From assembly GCA_945889495.1 (NCBI GenBank), contig CAMDBU010000026.1, positions 1 through 45,724 on the forward strand: a DNA stretch of 45,724 bases, given 5' to 3'. Below the pieces are notes generated by a model, which was not told where the DNA came from, made no database searches, and saw only the letters and a program-made list of their open reading frames with translations. The DNA comes from Syntrophobacter sp. SbD2. GTDB lineage: Bacteria; Desulfobacterota; Binatia; UBA9968. The position numbers and the translations under genes are program-made. This document shows, one piece after another, positions 15,959 to 24,202 of this stretch (positions within the stretch are counted from its first letter, which is position 1; the number at the start of each line of letters is the position of its first letter).

Positions 15959-16019
15959 AGGGAGCGCGGACATTCCTGTCCGCGTAGTTCAACGCGGGCT
16001 AGAAAGCCCGCGCTCCTTT
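15959..16019. repeat. 60-bp structured repeat, copy 2 (downstream of the GST gene)
   Basis: Same orientation and architecture as copy 1: GGAGCGCGGACATTCCTGTC, then GCGGGCTAGAAAGCCCGC, then CGCGCTCCTTT. It begins within a few bases of the GST stop codon. Confidence 0.8.
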
Positions 16020-16048
16020 ATTGTCCAAAACGTCTTGAACCTGCGAAA

Positions 16049-16945
16049 TCATTTACGTCCCTCTTCAAGTTCCTCCAACGTCCGCGGCCAGTCGTCTTTG
16101 AGCAATCGCGATAGCGAACGGTCCGCCAACAGCTTGCCGCCAGTCTGGCACTTGGCACAGTAGTTGGTCTCATTCTCGGCGTAGACAATCCGCTGCACTG
16201 GCGCGCCGCACACCGGGCAGGGCTTACGATATTTGCCGTGGACCGCCATGTCGTCGCGGAAGGCGGTGACGCGCTCGGGAAAGTTCTGGCCGGTGTCTTT
16301 GCGTAGACGTTCGATCCACTCGGCCATGCAGTCGCGCGTGGCGTGGAACAGCCGGTCGATGTCGTCATCGTCCAAGAGCTTGGTCTGTTTGATCGGCGAC
16401 AACTTGGCGCGGTGCAAAATCTCGTCGGAATAAGCGTTGCCGATACCGCTGAACACATGGGGATCGGTCAGCGTTCGCTTCAGCGTGTGATTCTCCCGCG
16501 TCAGCGCGGCGCGGAAGGATGCCAGATCGGCGTCAATGATTTCCAACCCGCCGGGATCGTGGGCGGCGAGATTCACGCGGCCTTGGACCAGATGCAGCGA
16601 CGCCCGCTTCTTGGTGCCCATCTCGGTGAGCAGCAAAGTCGCCATGGGAAAGTCGAACGCTGCGTGGCCGTACTTGCGCGGCACCGCGATGCCGCGCTTC
16701 TTCCAGTGGAACCGGCCGGTAATCATCAGATGAAACACCAGGAACAGTTCGTCTTCCAATTCAAAGACAATGCGCTTGCCGATGCGCTGGAAACCAACGA
16801 CCTTTTTACCTTCGGCCGAGCGAATCGACGGTTCGAAGGTGCGCAACAGAAAAGGATTGCCGAGACGAATTTTCTCTAGCGGCTGGTTCAGTAACCGCGA
16901 CTCCAGCGCCTCGATGTAGATCGTAATGTCGGGCAGCTCAGGCAT
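16049..16945 (-). CDS. mutM: Formamidopyrimidine-DNA glycosylase (Fpg/MutM family)
   Basis: A base-excision repair glycosylase/AP lyase of the Fpg/Nei family, 298 aa. [18 protein letters not shown] gives the catalytic N-terminal Pro2 and Glu3. The helix-two-turn-helix segment reads [21 protein letters not shown] zinc finger lies near the C-terminus: CPVCG, then YCAKCQ. The Fpg consensus is PELPEV, and the 'PELPDI' opening plus long C-terminal tail suggest an Fpg/Nei subgroup. 8-oxoguanine as main substrate is therefore probable, not certain. The ATG is fixed by the need for Pro at position 2. It is transcribed alone on the minus strand. Confidence 0.9.
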   Translation of the reverse strand: MPELPDITIYIEALESRLLNQPLEKIRLGNPFLLRTFEPSIRSAEGKKVVGFQRIGKRIVFELEDELFLVFHLMITGRFHWKKRGIAVPRKYGHAAFDFPMATLLLTEMGTKKRASLHLVQGRVNLAAHDPGGLEIIDADLASFRAALTRENHTLKRTLTDPHVFSGIGNAYSDEILHRAKLSPIKQTKLLDDDDIDRLFHATRDCMAEWIERLRKDTGQNFPERVTAFRDDMAVHGKYRKPCPVCGAPVQRIVYAENETNYCAKCQTGGKLLADRSLSRLLKDDWPRTLEELEEGRK

Positions 16946-16952
16946 GGGAGTA

Positions 16953-16988
16953 CAAATTGATAATGGAGAATAGATAATTGAAAATGGA
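16953..16988. repeat. AT-rich dispersed repeat (AATTGATAATGGAGAAT family), copy 1
   Basis: AATTGATAATGGAGAATAG followed by ATAATTGAAAATGG, just upstream of the mutM start. The same unit appears at 27409-27444 and 35188-35220. Confidence 0.7.
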
Positions 16989-17020
16989 AGATCGTTACCT
17001 TCAATTCCTTTTCTTCTTTG

Positions 17021-17112
17021 AGAACTTTGCGTTCTTTGCGGCTAATTCTCCGGATCCGTATCGGGCCGGTCATGACCGGCCCGGTTTTTTGGGATCTATG
17101 TGCTCTTTGTGG
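17021..17112. repeat. ACTTTGCGTTCTTTGCGG-type repeat
   Basis: AACTTTGCGTTCTTTGCGGC at the left and TGTGCTCTTTGTGG at the right are half-copies of the CGCAAAG family. They are split by the palindrome listed separately and run up to the stop codon of the carboxyltransferase gene. Confidence 0.6.
17063..17090 (+). terminator. Perfect 20-bp palindrome with T tract
   Basis: GGGCCGGTCATGACCGGCCC (17063-17082) is a perfect palindrome followed by GGTTTTTT. By form it is a plus-strand intrinsic terminator, but both neighbouring genes are on the minus strand. It may instead act as a hairpin at the end of the 17113-18534 transcript or be a mobile palindrome. Confidence 0.5.
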
Positions 17113-18534
17113 TTAGTTCTGAATTCCGCTCTCCCGCTTGGTCAAAAACTCCTTCGCCTGCATGGGAAACAACACGCCCAAGAGTAAATCTTCATCGCAC
17201 TTGGCCAGCGGGCCGAGATCTTTCGCCGCTTTGTCCCAGTCCGCCGGGTCGGCCATTTCACCGGAGCGGATCGAGTAGTCGGGCTGTTTGTCCTTCATGA
17301 TTTTCTTGATCAACTCGGGACTCACCGTGCCTGGCGGCCGGCCGTATTTGCCTTTGACGTAGTCACTAGTTTCTTTCGTTACGATCTTGTAGCGCTCGCC
17401 GGCGAGCACGTTCAACACCGCTTGGACGCCGACGATCTGGCTGGTCGGCGTGAGTAGCGGCGGATGGCCCAAGTCCTTTTCCACGCTCGGCGTCTCTTTC
17501 AACGCCGCGTCCATCAAATCCATGCGCTTGGCTTCCTTCAACTGCGCCACCATGTTGGAGATCATGCCGCCGGGGACTTTGTGGATGAACACCTCCGCGC
17601 TGACGCCGGTGTAGCCGGTCTCGTATTTTTCATACTTCTCTTTGATCTGGCGGGTGATCAGCGCCGGCTCTTCGAGGACTTTCAAATCGATGCCGGTGTC
17701 GAAGGGCGTGCCGGCCAAGGACGCCACCATCGTTTCCGTGGCCGGATGAGCCGAGCCGAAAGATAGCGGCGACAGCACCGTGTCGATCATGTCGACGCCG
17801 GCCAACACCGCCATCAGATGACACATGCTCGAGGTTCCGCCCATGTCATGGCAATGCAGCAGCACCGGCAGCTTGCCCTTGGTCATATCTTTGATGCCTT
17901 TGATAATCCGGTAGGCGTTGAACGGCGTCAAAATCCCAGTCGCATCTTTGAGCGACAACCAATCGGCGCCCACTTCGATCAATTGCTCGGCGTACTCCAG
18001 CCATTTCTCCAACGTGTGCACCGGGCTGACGGTGTAGTTCACTTCGACGTGCGCTTCGCCGCCAAATTCTTTAACCGCCTTGGTGGCGGTTTCGATGTTG
18101 CGGAAATCATTGGTGGCCTCGAAGACGCGAAACACGTTGATGCCGTTGGCCACCGCGCGCTCGACAAACTTGTAAACGATCTTATCGGTGTAGGGGCGAT
18201 AGGCGAGAATATGCTGGCCGCGCAGGAGCATCTGCAGCTTGCTCTTGGGCATGACAGATTTAATGCGCCGCAGCCGGTCCCAGGGATCTTCGTTCAGATA
18301 ACGCATGCAAACGTCAAAGGTCGCGCCGCCCCAAACCTCGACGGCGTAAAAGCCGCAGTTGTCGATGGACGCGCACAGCGGCAACAGATCGTCGGTGGTG
18401 ACCCGGGTGGCGAGCTTGCACTGCTGGCCATCGCGCGGCGTTAGGTCCGTGATCTTCACCCGCCGGCTGCCCGCCGGCTCGCTGAGCAGCTTGTTCATGT
18501 CGCCGGCCAACTGGTTCAATATTTCATCGCTCAT
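17113..18534 (-). CDS. Biotin-dependent carboxyltransferase subunit (PycB/OadA/5S-like)
   Basis: A 473-aa DRE-TIM carboxyltransferase, related to pyruvate carboxylase subunit B, oxaloacetate decarboxylase alpha and transcarboxylase 5S. It moves a carboxyl group between carboxybiotin and a 2-oxo acid. Visible: DLTPRDGQQ (catalytic loop), VEVWGGATFD, RVFEATND, LSLKDATG (the metal-site/lysine region), LLHCHDMGG (metal-ligand His pair) and KVPGGMISNM. No biotinyl domain (no MKM motif) is present, so biotin must be on a separate subunit that is not in this window. GGAG seven bases before ATG 18534 supports the start. Metabolic direction (anaplerosis or decarboxylation) cannot be told from the sequence. 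Confidence 0.88.
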   Translation of the reverse strand: MSDEILNQLAGDMNKLLSEPAGSRRVKITDLTPRDGQQCKLATRVTTDDLLPLCASIDNCGFYAVEVWGGATFDVCMRYLNEDPWDRLRRIKSVMPKSKLQMLLRGQHILAYRPYTDKIVYKFVERAVANGINVFRVFEATNDFRNIETATKAVKEFGGEAHVEVNYTVSPVHTLEKWLEYAEQLIEVGADWLSLKDATGILTPFNAYRIIKGIKDMTKGKLPVLLHCHDMGGTSSMCHLMAVLAGVDMIDTVLSPLSFGSAHPATETMVASLAGTPFDTGIDLKVLEEPALITRQIKEKYEKYETGYTGVSAEVFIHKVPGGMISNMVAQLKEAKRMDLMDAALKETPSVEKDLGHPPLLTPTSQIVGVQAVLNVLAGERYKIVTKETSDYVKGKYGRPPGTVSPELIKKIMKDKQPDYSIRSGEMADPADWDKAAKDLGPLAKCDEDLLLGVLFPMQAKEFLTKRESGIQN

Positions 18535-18650
18535 GAAATTTCTCCTCTACGAACTCCGCCCATCAATTGATCCAGAGTTCGAACCGTTTATAGGCCATTT
18601 CCCCAGCGACAGCAAAGAGTTCATGCGCCTTGGTGATGACTATGTCCAGC

Positions 18651-18742
18651 CGAACTTTGTGTACTTTGCGTCCTTTGCGGCCAATCATCCGAATCCCAAC
18701 CTCTTCCGATTATTTTGTGCCCCTTGTGCTCTTTGTGGTTAA
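18651..18742. repeat. ACTTTGCGTCCTTTGCGG / GTGCTCTTTGTGG repeat
   Basis: A degenerate member of the CGCAAAG family, lying between the divergent carboxyltransferase and cupin genes. The bases 18535-18650 beside it look unique, but I see no gene in them. Confidence 0.6.
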
Positions 18743-18790
18743 ATATTCTTCTCCTTGCATTTCCGCACCGATTCTCCTACAAACCGGCAG

Positions 18791-19138
18791 ATGAAGATCA
18801 CCAGACTCTACACCGGCAGCGACAACGAATCTCATTTCGAAGAGATCGAAGTCGAGATGAATCCCGCGGGCGTCGACATGGCTTCCCCGTTGTACCCGGC
18901 CCATGGCGTGATGTTCCGCACCGCGCCGCCGAGCCACAGCAGCGATTTTCACAACGTGCCGCGGCGCCAATACGTCATCACGCTGGCCGGCCATTCCGAG
19001 ATCGAGACCGGCGACGGCACCGTGCACGGCTTCGGCCCCGGCGACATCATGCTCGCCGAGGACCTCACCGGCCGCGGCCACAAGACCCGCGTGGTCGGCG
19101 GCGAGCCGCGCCACTACGTTTTCATCCCGTTGAAGTAG
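18791..19138 (+). CDS. Single-domain cupin protein
   Basis: A 115-aa small beta-barrel protein starting MKITRLYTGSDNESHFEEIE. The second cupin motif is recognisable: TVHGFGPGDIMLAEDLTGRG, then HKTRVVG. The first motif is unusual: SSDFHNVPRRQYVITLAGHS has His plus Gln/Tyr rather than the full HxH-E set, so metal binding is uncertain. The start at 18791 is preferred to the open frame from 18755. Its TAG stop is in the same frame as the MFS gene that follows. Function unknown; possibly a sugar- or acid-binding accessory of the transporter. Confidence 0.78.
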   Translation: MKITRLYTGSDNESHFEEIEVEMNPAGVDMASPLYPAHGVMFRTAPPSHSSDFHNVPRRQYVITLAGHSEIETGDGTVHGFGPGDIMLAEDLTGRGHKTRVVGGEPRHYVFIPLK

Positions 19139-19216
19139 GAAACGCTCATCGACCCGCAACCCCTGTCGCGCCGCCACGAGCGCCTGTCCGTTGCCATCGT
19201 TCCCTGTTCGAACCTG

Positions 19217-20323
19217 ATGCCGTCCATGATGGTGGCGACCTTGGGCATCGCTCTGCCGGAAATCCGCCAGACTTTTTTATTAACCGAACTGCAAGCCGGC
19301 AGTTTGTTTTCCGTCATGATGCTGATCGCCGCGGTCACCAGCGTTGTCGCCGGCCGGCTGGCCGATCGCATCGGCCGCAAAACGGTTTTGATCACCGGCT
19401 TGAGTTTGCTCGCCCTGGGCTTTGGCTGCGCCGGCGTCACCGGCCATCCGGTGCTGTTCTTCCTTTTGCTCGCCGTCACCGGCATCGGCTACGGCTTCAC
19501 GCCGCCGTCGCTCTACGCCATCATGTCCGACCTGTTGCCCAACCGGCGCGGTCTCGGTGCAAGTCTGGTTTCCGTGACCTATGGAATCGGCGGCGCCATC
19601 GGCGCGGTGCTGGCGAGCCGGGTCACCGCCGCCTTCGGCTGGCGCACCGCGTTTGTCGCCGTCGGCGTCATCGCCGCCGCCGACATGCTGCTGCAGCTTT
19701 TGTGGATTCGCGACACTCATCGAAGAAGGACGGCGGCGCAATCCGGTTCCTTCCGTGACGCGCTGACGCTGCCGATTTTGATTTTAGCTCTGGCGGAATT
19801 TATCGGCGGCTCGGTGTTCTGGGCTTCGGCGGCGTGGACGCCGACGTTGTTGCGCACCGCCAAACATCTCAGTCTGCAAGAAGCCGGTTGGGTCATGGGC
19901 ATCTTGAGCGTCGCCAACATGACGGGCTCGTTCACCCTCGGCAATCTGTCCGACCTGTTCGGCCGCCGGCGCGTCATCGCGCTGAGCGCCTTTCCGGCCG
20001 CCGCCGCCGCCTTCGTATTGTTCTACTGGCTGCAATCGCCCGTCGCGCTCGCCATCGGCATCGCCGTCTTCGGCGTCATCAAAGCGTCCGTGCCGGCGCT
20101 GGTCGTGGCACTCGCCCAAGAAGCCGCACCGGCCGGCAACGCCGGTACCGCCAGCGGCATCATCATGGCGCTACATTACTTCGCCGGGGTGGTCGCGCCG
20201 CTGATCGCCGCGCAAATCATCGCCGCCACCGGCGACATCGTCCTGGCGATGATTTTGACCACGGCATTGCCGTTGGTGTTGTACGGTTGTCTTATCAGCG
20301 CGGTGCGCGAGCGGAATCGTTAA
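19217..20323 (+). CDS. MFS transporter with unclear start
   Basis: A 12-helix-type major facilitator (368 aa from ATG 19217). The motif-A loop GRLADRIGRKTVL lies between helices 2 and 3, with its counterpart NLSDLFGRRRVI in the second half. The first transmembrane helix appears to begin upstream, since in-frame codons before 19217 read LSVAIVPCSNL. No ATG, GTG or TTG lies between the cupin stop (19136-19138) and 19217. Either a rare codon is used (ATC 19148 has AGGA seven bases upstream), the cupin stop is read through, or a start was lost. The substrate is unknown, likely a small organic acid or drug. Confidence 0.8.
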   Translation: MPSMMVATLGIALPEIRQTFLLTELQAGSLFSVMMLIAAVTSVVAGRLADRIGRKTVLITGLSLLALGFGCAGVTGHPVLFFLLLAVTGIGYGFTPPSLYAIMSDLLPNRRGLGASLVSVTYGIGGAIGAVLASRVTAAFGWRTAFVAVGVIAAADMLLQLLWIRDTHRRRTAAQSGSFRDALTLPILILALAEFIGGSVFWASAAWTPTLLRTAKHLSLQEAGWVMGILSVANMTGSFTLGNLSDLFGRRRVIALSAFPAAAAAFVLFYWLQSPVALAIGIAVFGVIKASVPALVVALAQEAAPAGNAGTASGIIMALHYFAGVVAPLIAAQIIAATGDIVLAMILTTALPLVLYGCLISAVRERNR

Positions 20324-20330
20324 GATTACT

Positions 20331-20405
20331 CACCACAGAGAACACAGAGACCACAGAGAGAAGATAAAAAATTCCCCCTCTGTGAACTCTGTGCCCTCTG
20401 TGGTG
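20331..20405. repeat. CACCACAGAG...CTCTGTGGTG palindromic repeat
   Basis: The arms CACCACAGAGAACACAGAGA and CTGTGCCCTCTGTGGTG are inverted complements around a short AT-rich centre. It lies between the converging MFS and azlD genes, where it could also act as a two-way terminator. Confidence 0.75.
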
Positions 20406-20434
20406 AAAATAATCTTCGCTTTCAACCTGCCCAA

Positions 20435-20755
20435 TCACCGCAACCACGAAAACCCCAACACCAGCACCATCCCAACTAACATACCGGTCACCGCGCTTTT
20501 GGTTTTGTAGGCGATGGCGATGGTCACCGCCAATGCCACGCCGCGGTAGGGTGCGGCTTGGACGTCGAAGCGCGGCCCCGACATGAACAGCGTCATCGAG
20601 ATCAAGCCGCACAGGAGCGCGTAGGACAGATAGCGCAGTAAACGATCCCAAGTGTCGGGAAAACTTTTGCCGACGAGAAACAGCTGCGGCAAAGCGCGCA
20701 GGACGAACGCCGACAGGCCAAGTATGAAGATCAGCTCTAAGCGCGTGAAAGCCAT
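20435..20755 (-). CDS. azlD: AzlD-like branched-chain amino acid exporter small subunit
   Basis: A 106-aa membrane protein with four hydrophobic segments (ELIFILGLSAFVLRALPQLF; LSYALLCGLISMTLF; GVALAVTIAIAYKTK; VTGMLVGMVLVLGFSWL). This is the AzlD family, which forms a two-part exporter with AzlC. The start at ATG 20755 gives a 19-base overlap with azlC, the usual AzlCD arrangement. The longer open frame to 21487 is a shadow of azlC. Confidence 0.85.
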   Translation of the reverse strand: MAFTRLELIFILGLSAFVLRALPQLFLVGKSFPDTWDRLLRYLSYALLCGLISMTLFMSGPRFDVQAAPYRGVALAVTIAIAYKTKSAVTGMLVGMVLVLGFSWLR

Positions 20756-21459
20756 TTTTCCAAACTCCAGCCGAAGATCGCGATCAGCGCCGAGGTCAAA
20801 AGCCAGCCCCAGCCGAGATTGAATAGCGCGCCGGGAATCGCCGTGACGATGCTGGCGAAGCAAATCAACGGCATGGTCTTGCCCTTCATCTCCGCCACCA
20901 GAAGGCCGGCGAAATAACCGGGCAAGATAAAGCGCAACGCTTCTTCGAAGCCGGTGGGAAAACTCAGCGCCACGCCGTAACCGGCGGCGGTGCCGACCAC
21001 CCAGACCGTGAACGCGGTGGCGCCAATGCCGGCGAAGAAACCCAAATTGCCATAACCGTCGGCCACCGAACTGCCACCGCTGGCTGCGCGCTCTTTTTGA
21101 AATTGTAAGTAGGGAACGATGAAACTGCTGGCGCTGATCACATGGGCAGCCAGGGTCAGCGGCAGACGCTTGACGCCGCGAAAGAACGGCGCCAACGCCG
21201 TGCTCATTGGCACGAAACGCAAGTTCATCAGCAAACCGGCGATCAACACCGTCGCCGCCGACTTGCCTTCGGCGAGCGGAACCAAAACAGCGAACTGCGC
21301 CGGCCCGGAATAAACCCAGGCCGACATGAGGACGATCTCCCCCAACGTCAGCCCGTGTGCCTGCGCCGCGATGCCCCAGGCGAGCGAGGACGGCACGAAA
21401 GCGATCCAGATCGGAATCGCCGCCTTCATCCCCTGGCGAAAGCGCGGCGCGAAAGACAT
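20737..21459 (-). CDS. azlC: AzlC-like branched-chain amino acid exporter large subunit
   Basis: A 240-aa inner-membrane protein with the AzlC pattern: GMKAAIPIWIAFVPSSLAWG, LMSAWVYSGPAQFAVL, AGLLMNLRFVPMSTALAPFF, and a C-terminal run of hydrophobic segments. Family members export leucine, isoleucine or their analogues together with AzlD. ATG 21459 is chosen; GTG 21462 is adjacent and no strong ribosome site is visible. It is upstream of and overlaps azlD. Confidence 0.87.
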   Translation of the reverse strand: MSFAPRFRQGMKAAIPIWIAFVPSSLAWGIAAQAHGLTLGEIVLMSAWVYSGPAQFAVLVPLAEGKSAATVLIAGLLMNLRFVPMSTALAPFFRGVKRLPLTLAAHVISASSFIVPYLQFQKERAASGGSSVADGYGNLGFFAGIGATAFTVWVVGTAAGYGVALSFPTGFEEALRFILPGYFAGLLVAEMKGKTMPLICFASIVTAIPGALFNLGWGWLLTSALIAIFGWSLEKWLSRA

Positions 21460-21608
21460 CACATTGGGTTAACGGAGGAACCAGCAAAGATCAATGGAAA
21501 GTTGGCGAAGCGAGAAAAATCTTTTCACCGCGAAGTGTTTCATGTCCTGGCGCACGCCCACAGACAATGAAAATAACCGAATACGCCTCTGAGGCTCATT
21601 TACTCGAT

Positions 21609-21688
21609 CCGTCATTCCGGCGCAGGCCGGAATCCAGGTGTGGCGGAGCGGGGTCTCGCCTGGATACCCGCTTTCGCGGGTATGACGG
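21609..21688. repeat. CCGTCATTCCGG...GTATGACGG dispersed palindromic repeat, copy 1
   Basis: CCGTCATTCCGGCGCAGGCC begins it and CTTTCGCGGGTATGACGG ends it. The inner halves AATCCAGG and CCTGGAT also pair. The same family occurs at 22888-22999 and 26171-26240. Confidence 0.8.
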
Positions 21689-21725
21689 AACCAACGAGAC
21701 CTTTCTGCTCGTTTGTATTTTCGAA

Positions 21726-21796
21726 GGAGACACGAAGCGCGCGAAGTTCGGAATTATTTTATCCGAAACCTGCGTGTCCTTCGTGCCTTCGTGGTG
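21726..21796. repeat. GACACGAAG...CTTCGTG palindromic repeat
   Basis: ACACGAAGCGCGCGAAGTTC pairs with the right-hand ACCTGCGTGTCCTTCGTGCC and its continuation CTTCGTGGTG. It is a variant of the CGCAAAG family downstream of the first binding-protein gene. Confidence 0.65.
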
Positions 21797-21824
21797 AATA
21801 AAATCTTCCAACAACCCAACCAAA

Positions 21825-23027
21825 CTACTGCTTCAGCATCTTGACCAGCTCTTCGTTCAACTTGGCGCCGCCGCCTTTGAGATAAAAGTTGAACAGCTCT
21901 TTGGGCTCTTGCAGCTTGATCTTATGATCGCGCAGATGCTTCGCCATGCGCGAGCTTTCGACCAGGTGGGACGAGCGGAACTCATGCTTCTCGATGATCG
22001 CTTGGCCTTCCTTGGAAATCATGAAGGCGGCGAACAGTTTGGCGAGATTAGGATGGCCGGAATTTTTCGGCACGCCGAGATGAAAATACGAAGTATCGCC
22101 GGGCGTGGAGCCGAGCACCGCGGTCAGCGGCGCGCCCTTGGCTTGCCATTTCCATTGAGTCGCCAGCGCGTCGCCAATGTTGGCCATGATCGGAAACTCG
22201 CCGCTCAACACTCGCTCCTCTTCGCCGTAGCGCAGCCAGCCGCCGTTTAGCGCCACCAGCTTGCGGGTGAAATCTTTCAAGCGCTCCTCGCCCCAGATCA
22301 GCGCCAACTCGACCAACCAGTTGGGATAGGGCGGCACGGCAATCTTGCCGGCCCAAGTTTGGCTCAACTTGGGATCGACCAGATCTTCGTAACTCTTAGG
22401 CGCCTTATCGGCTGCGATCAGATTGGAATTGTAAATAATCCCGCGCGGCGACGAGTAGACCAGTACGCCGCGGCGCGACACCGTCTCTTCCATCGCTTTG
22501 GCGATCCACGGAAATGTTCCCGACCAGTTGATCTCTTCCAGCGCGTTCTCGCGCACCAGGTTGGCGAATTGACCAAGCGAGCCCAAGTAAATATCGCTGG
22601 TCGCCTTGCCGCCGGCTTTGAATTCGCTGATCACCCGCGCCGCCATGGCGTTCATCTCCGGCCCGGCGCTGAAGCGAATCTTGGCTTCGAAGCCGAAGCG
22701 CTTAGCGAAGGCCCCTTCGATCTCAGCCAACCCCTTCTTACCGCCGAAGGTGGTCGGCCCGGCGATGAAAGATAATTCTTTTTCATTCTTGGCGGCGGCA
22801 ACAATTTGATCGAGGGATTGGGCTGGCGCTGAACTGAACCACGTCATGACCAAAAGCACGACGGCGATAACCAGAAGACTCTTTCTTCCGTCATTCCGGC
22901 GCAGGCCGGAATCCAGGTTTTCTTCAACCTCGCAGCACAAGCGAAGATGGATGCCGGCCGGAGTCCATCCTGAGCGTGGTCGAAGGGCCGGCATGACGGA
23001 TCCTAAAGACGCTAATCTTGTTGCCAT
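21825..23027 (-). CDS. FbpA-like periplasmic binding protein 1, with a repeat inserted in its signal peptide
   Basis: A 400-aa extracellular solute-binding protein, family 1/FbpA-like fold. Key stretches: FIAGPTTFGGKKGLAEIEGA, AGPEMNAMAARVISEF, SDIYLGS, GVLVYSSPRGIIYNSNLI, AGKIAVPPYPNWLVELALIW, and a C-terminus KLNEELVKMLKQ. Strongly similar to the proteins at 26332-27411 and 28615-29682. ATG 23027 is two bases after the Rieske stop and has GGAG seven bases upstream, so the start is firm. Residues about 10-47 are encoded by a dispersed palindromic repeat. Removing them leaves a normal signal peptide (MATRLASLG joined to RKSLLVIAVVLLVM, then APAQ). Export may be slowed or use an abnormal N-region. 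Confidence 0.88.
   Translation of the reverse strand: MATRLASLGSVMPALRPRSGWTPAGIHLRLCCEVEENLDSGLRRNDGRKSLLVIAVVLLVMTWFSSAPAQSLDQIVAAAKNEKELSFIAGPTTFGGKKGLAEIEGAFAKRFGFEAKIRFSAGPEMNAMAARVISEFKAGGKATSDIYLGSLGQFANLVRENALEEINWSGTFPWIAKAMEETVSRRGVLVYSSPRGIIYNSNLIAADKAPKSYEDLVDPKLSQTWAGKIAVPPYPNWLVELALIWGEERLKDFTRKLVALNGGWLRYGEEERVLSGEFPIMANIGDALATQWKWQAKGAPLTAVLGSTPGDTSYFHLGVPKNSGHPNLAKLFAAFMISKEGQAIIEKHEFRSSHLVESSRMAKHLRDHKIKLQEPKELFNFYLKGGGAKLNEELVKMLKQ
22888..22999. repeat. CCGTCATTCCGG...GCATGACGG repeat lying inside a coding sequence
   Basis: Terminal inverted heptamers CCGTCAT (22888-22894) and ATGACGG (22993-22999) enclose a mosaic containing GGCCGGAATCCAGG and CATCCTGAGCGTGGTCGAAGG-type blocks, both typical of dispersed intergenic palindromes. 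All of it is translated in frame within binding protein 1. Confidence 0.82.
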
Positions 23028-23029
23028 CC

Positions 23030-24175
23030 TTACACTCCGCTGGTCGCCACCAACTTTTCCGGCCTACTCCATTGCTTCAGCGCTTGCCCCGCCGCCAGCG
23101 CCGCCAGCTCGCGCTGCCAGATTTGCCGCATGAGAATAATCGCCACGTCCGAGCGGCCGAGCCGTTCGTTGACCCGGTCGGCGATGGCACCTTGGCCTTC
23201 CTGGGCGACGTGATCTTGGATGTTGACGATGTCGGGGCGCTCTTCGATATCGTGCACGCTGATTTGTCCGGCCAGCACCCGCGCCGCCATCTCGTTGGAC
23301 GACGGCAGGTTGGCGACGATTTCTTCCTGGCGCCGCTGGCGCTCGCGAAAGCGCTCGGCGGCGTCGCCGCTGACATGGATTAACGCGATATTGAAACTGC
23401 GATGGCTAACATCGTCCACCGGCACGCGCCAGGCGAACGCTTCGCGCCAGCCTTCCCGCGCGCTCTCCGGCGAACCTTTGATGTAGAGAATATTCGGCAT
23501 GAGGTAATGATTGATGCGCGCTTTGCCGTCCGTGCGCGTGCCGTACATGGCGATGCCGTAGTCGGTTTCCCCGGCGCTGATCACCGGGATGTCCCAGTTG
23601 AGACCGAACTTGGTAAAGCCCGATTTGGCGTGGGTGAACGGTACATGCACTTGATCGATGCCGTTCTCCAGCGTGCCGAAATAATTGCAGTGGCGAATGT
23701 AGCTGCCGACGTCGATCTCACCTTGTTCCGATAACTCAGGATAGTCGGGGAATGGCGGCGCGGCGCCGTCACCAAAGTAGGCGAAGATCAGCCCGAGAAA
23801 TTCATGGGTCGGGCAGCTGCGAATTTTGACCTTGGCCGCGAACGCCGCGTCCTCCGCCGGCTGCTCGACGCATTGGCCACTGCCGTCGTATTTCCAGCCA
23901 TGGTAGAAACAGCGAAGGCAATCCTCCTCGACCCAACCCACCGACAACTGCGTGCCCCGATGGGCGCAACGAAAGTCGACGACATAGGCCGCGCCGCTGG
24001 CGCCGCGGTAAAGCGTGAAATCCTCGCCCATAATGCGAATCGGCACCGCGTAACCGGTCTGCAACTGCGCTGAGACAAACACCGGCTGCCAAAACCGCCG
24101 CAAATATTTCCCCGCTATGGTTCCCGGCCCGGTGTGGACGAAATCGATTTCGCCGCTATCGCTGTTAGTGGTCAT
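23030..24175 (-). CDS. Rieske non-heme iron oxygenase 1 (alpha-subunit type)
   Basis: A 381-aa aromatic-ring-hydroxylating-type oxygenase component. The Rieske cluster ligands are Cys70, His72 (RCAHRG) and Cys89, His92 (RCFYHGW), counted from ATG 24175. The mononuclear iron site has Asp174, His177 and His182 (NGIDQVHVPFTH). This is the phthalate/carbazole-type architecture without a beta subunit. It needs a reductase for electrons, and none is in the window. Start chosen by AGGA nine bases upstream; ATG 24184 is an alternative. Its stop is two bases before binding protein 1, so the pair is translationally linked. Substrate unknown. Confidence 0.9.
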   Translation of the reverse strand: MTTNSDSGEIDFVHTGPGTIAGKYLRRFWQPVFVSAQLQTGYAVPIRIMGEDFTLYRGASGAAYVVDFRCAHRGTQLSVGWVEEDCLRCFYHGWKYDGSGQCVEQPAEDAAFAAKVKIRSCPTHEFLGLIFAYFGDGAAPPFPDYPELSEQGEIDVGSYIRHCNYFGTLENGIDQVHVPFTHAKSGFTKFGLNWDIPVISAGETDYGIAMYGTRTDGKARINHYLMPNILYIKGSPESAREGWREAFAWRVPVDDVSHRSFNIALIHVSGDAAERFRERQRRQEEIVANLPSSNEMAARVLAGQISVHDIEERPDIVNIQDHVAQEGQGAIADRVNERLGRSDVAIILMRQIWQRELAALAAGQALKQWSRPEKLVATSGV

Positions 24176-24202
24176 GGTCTCCATTCCTGCTCGGATTCGG
24201 AA

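Noticed and set aside
18535-18650. Plus-strand frame MKFLLYELRPSIDPEF as a small gene
   Set aside because: It has no ribosome site, sits on the ribosome site of the divergent carboxyltransferase gene, and runs into a dispersed repeat.
20331-20405. CRISPR-like array from repeated CACAGAG units
   Set aside because: The units are one inverted-repeat element without regular spacers, and there are no cas genes in the window.
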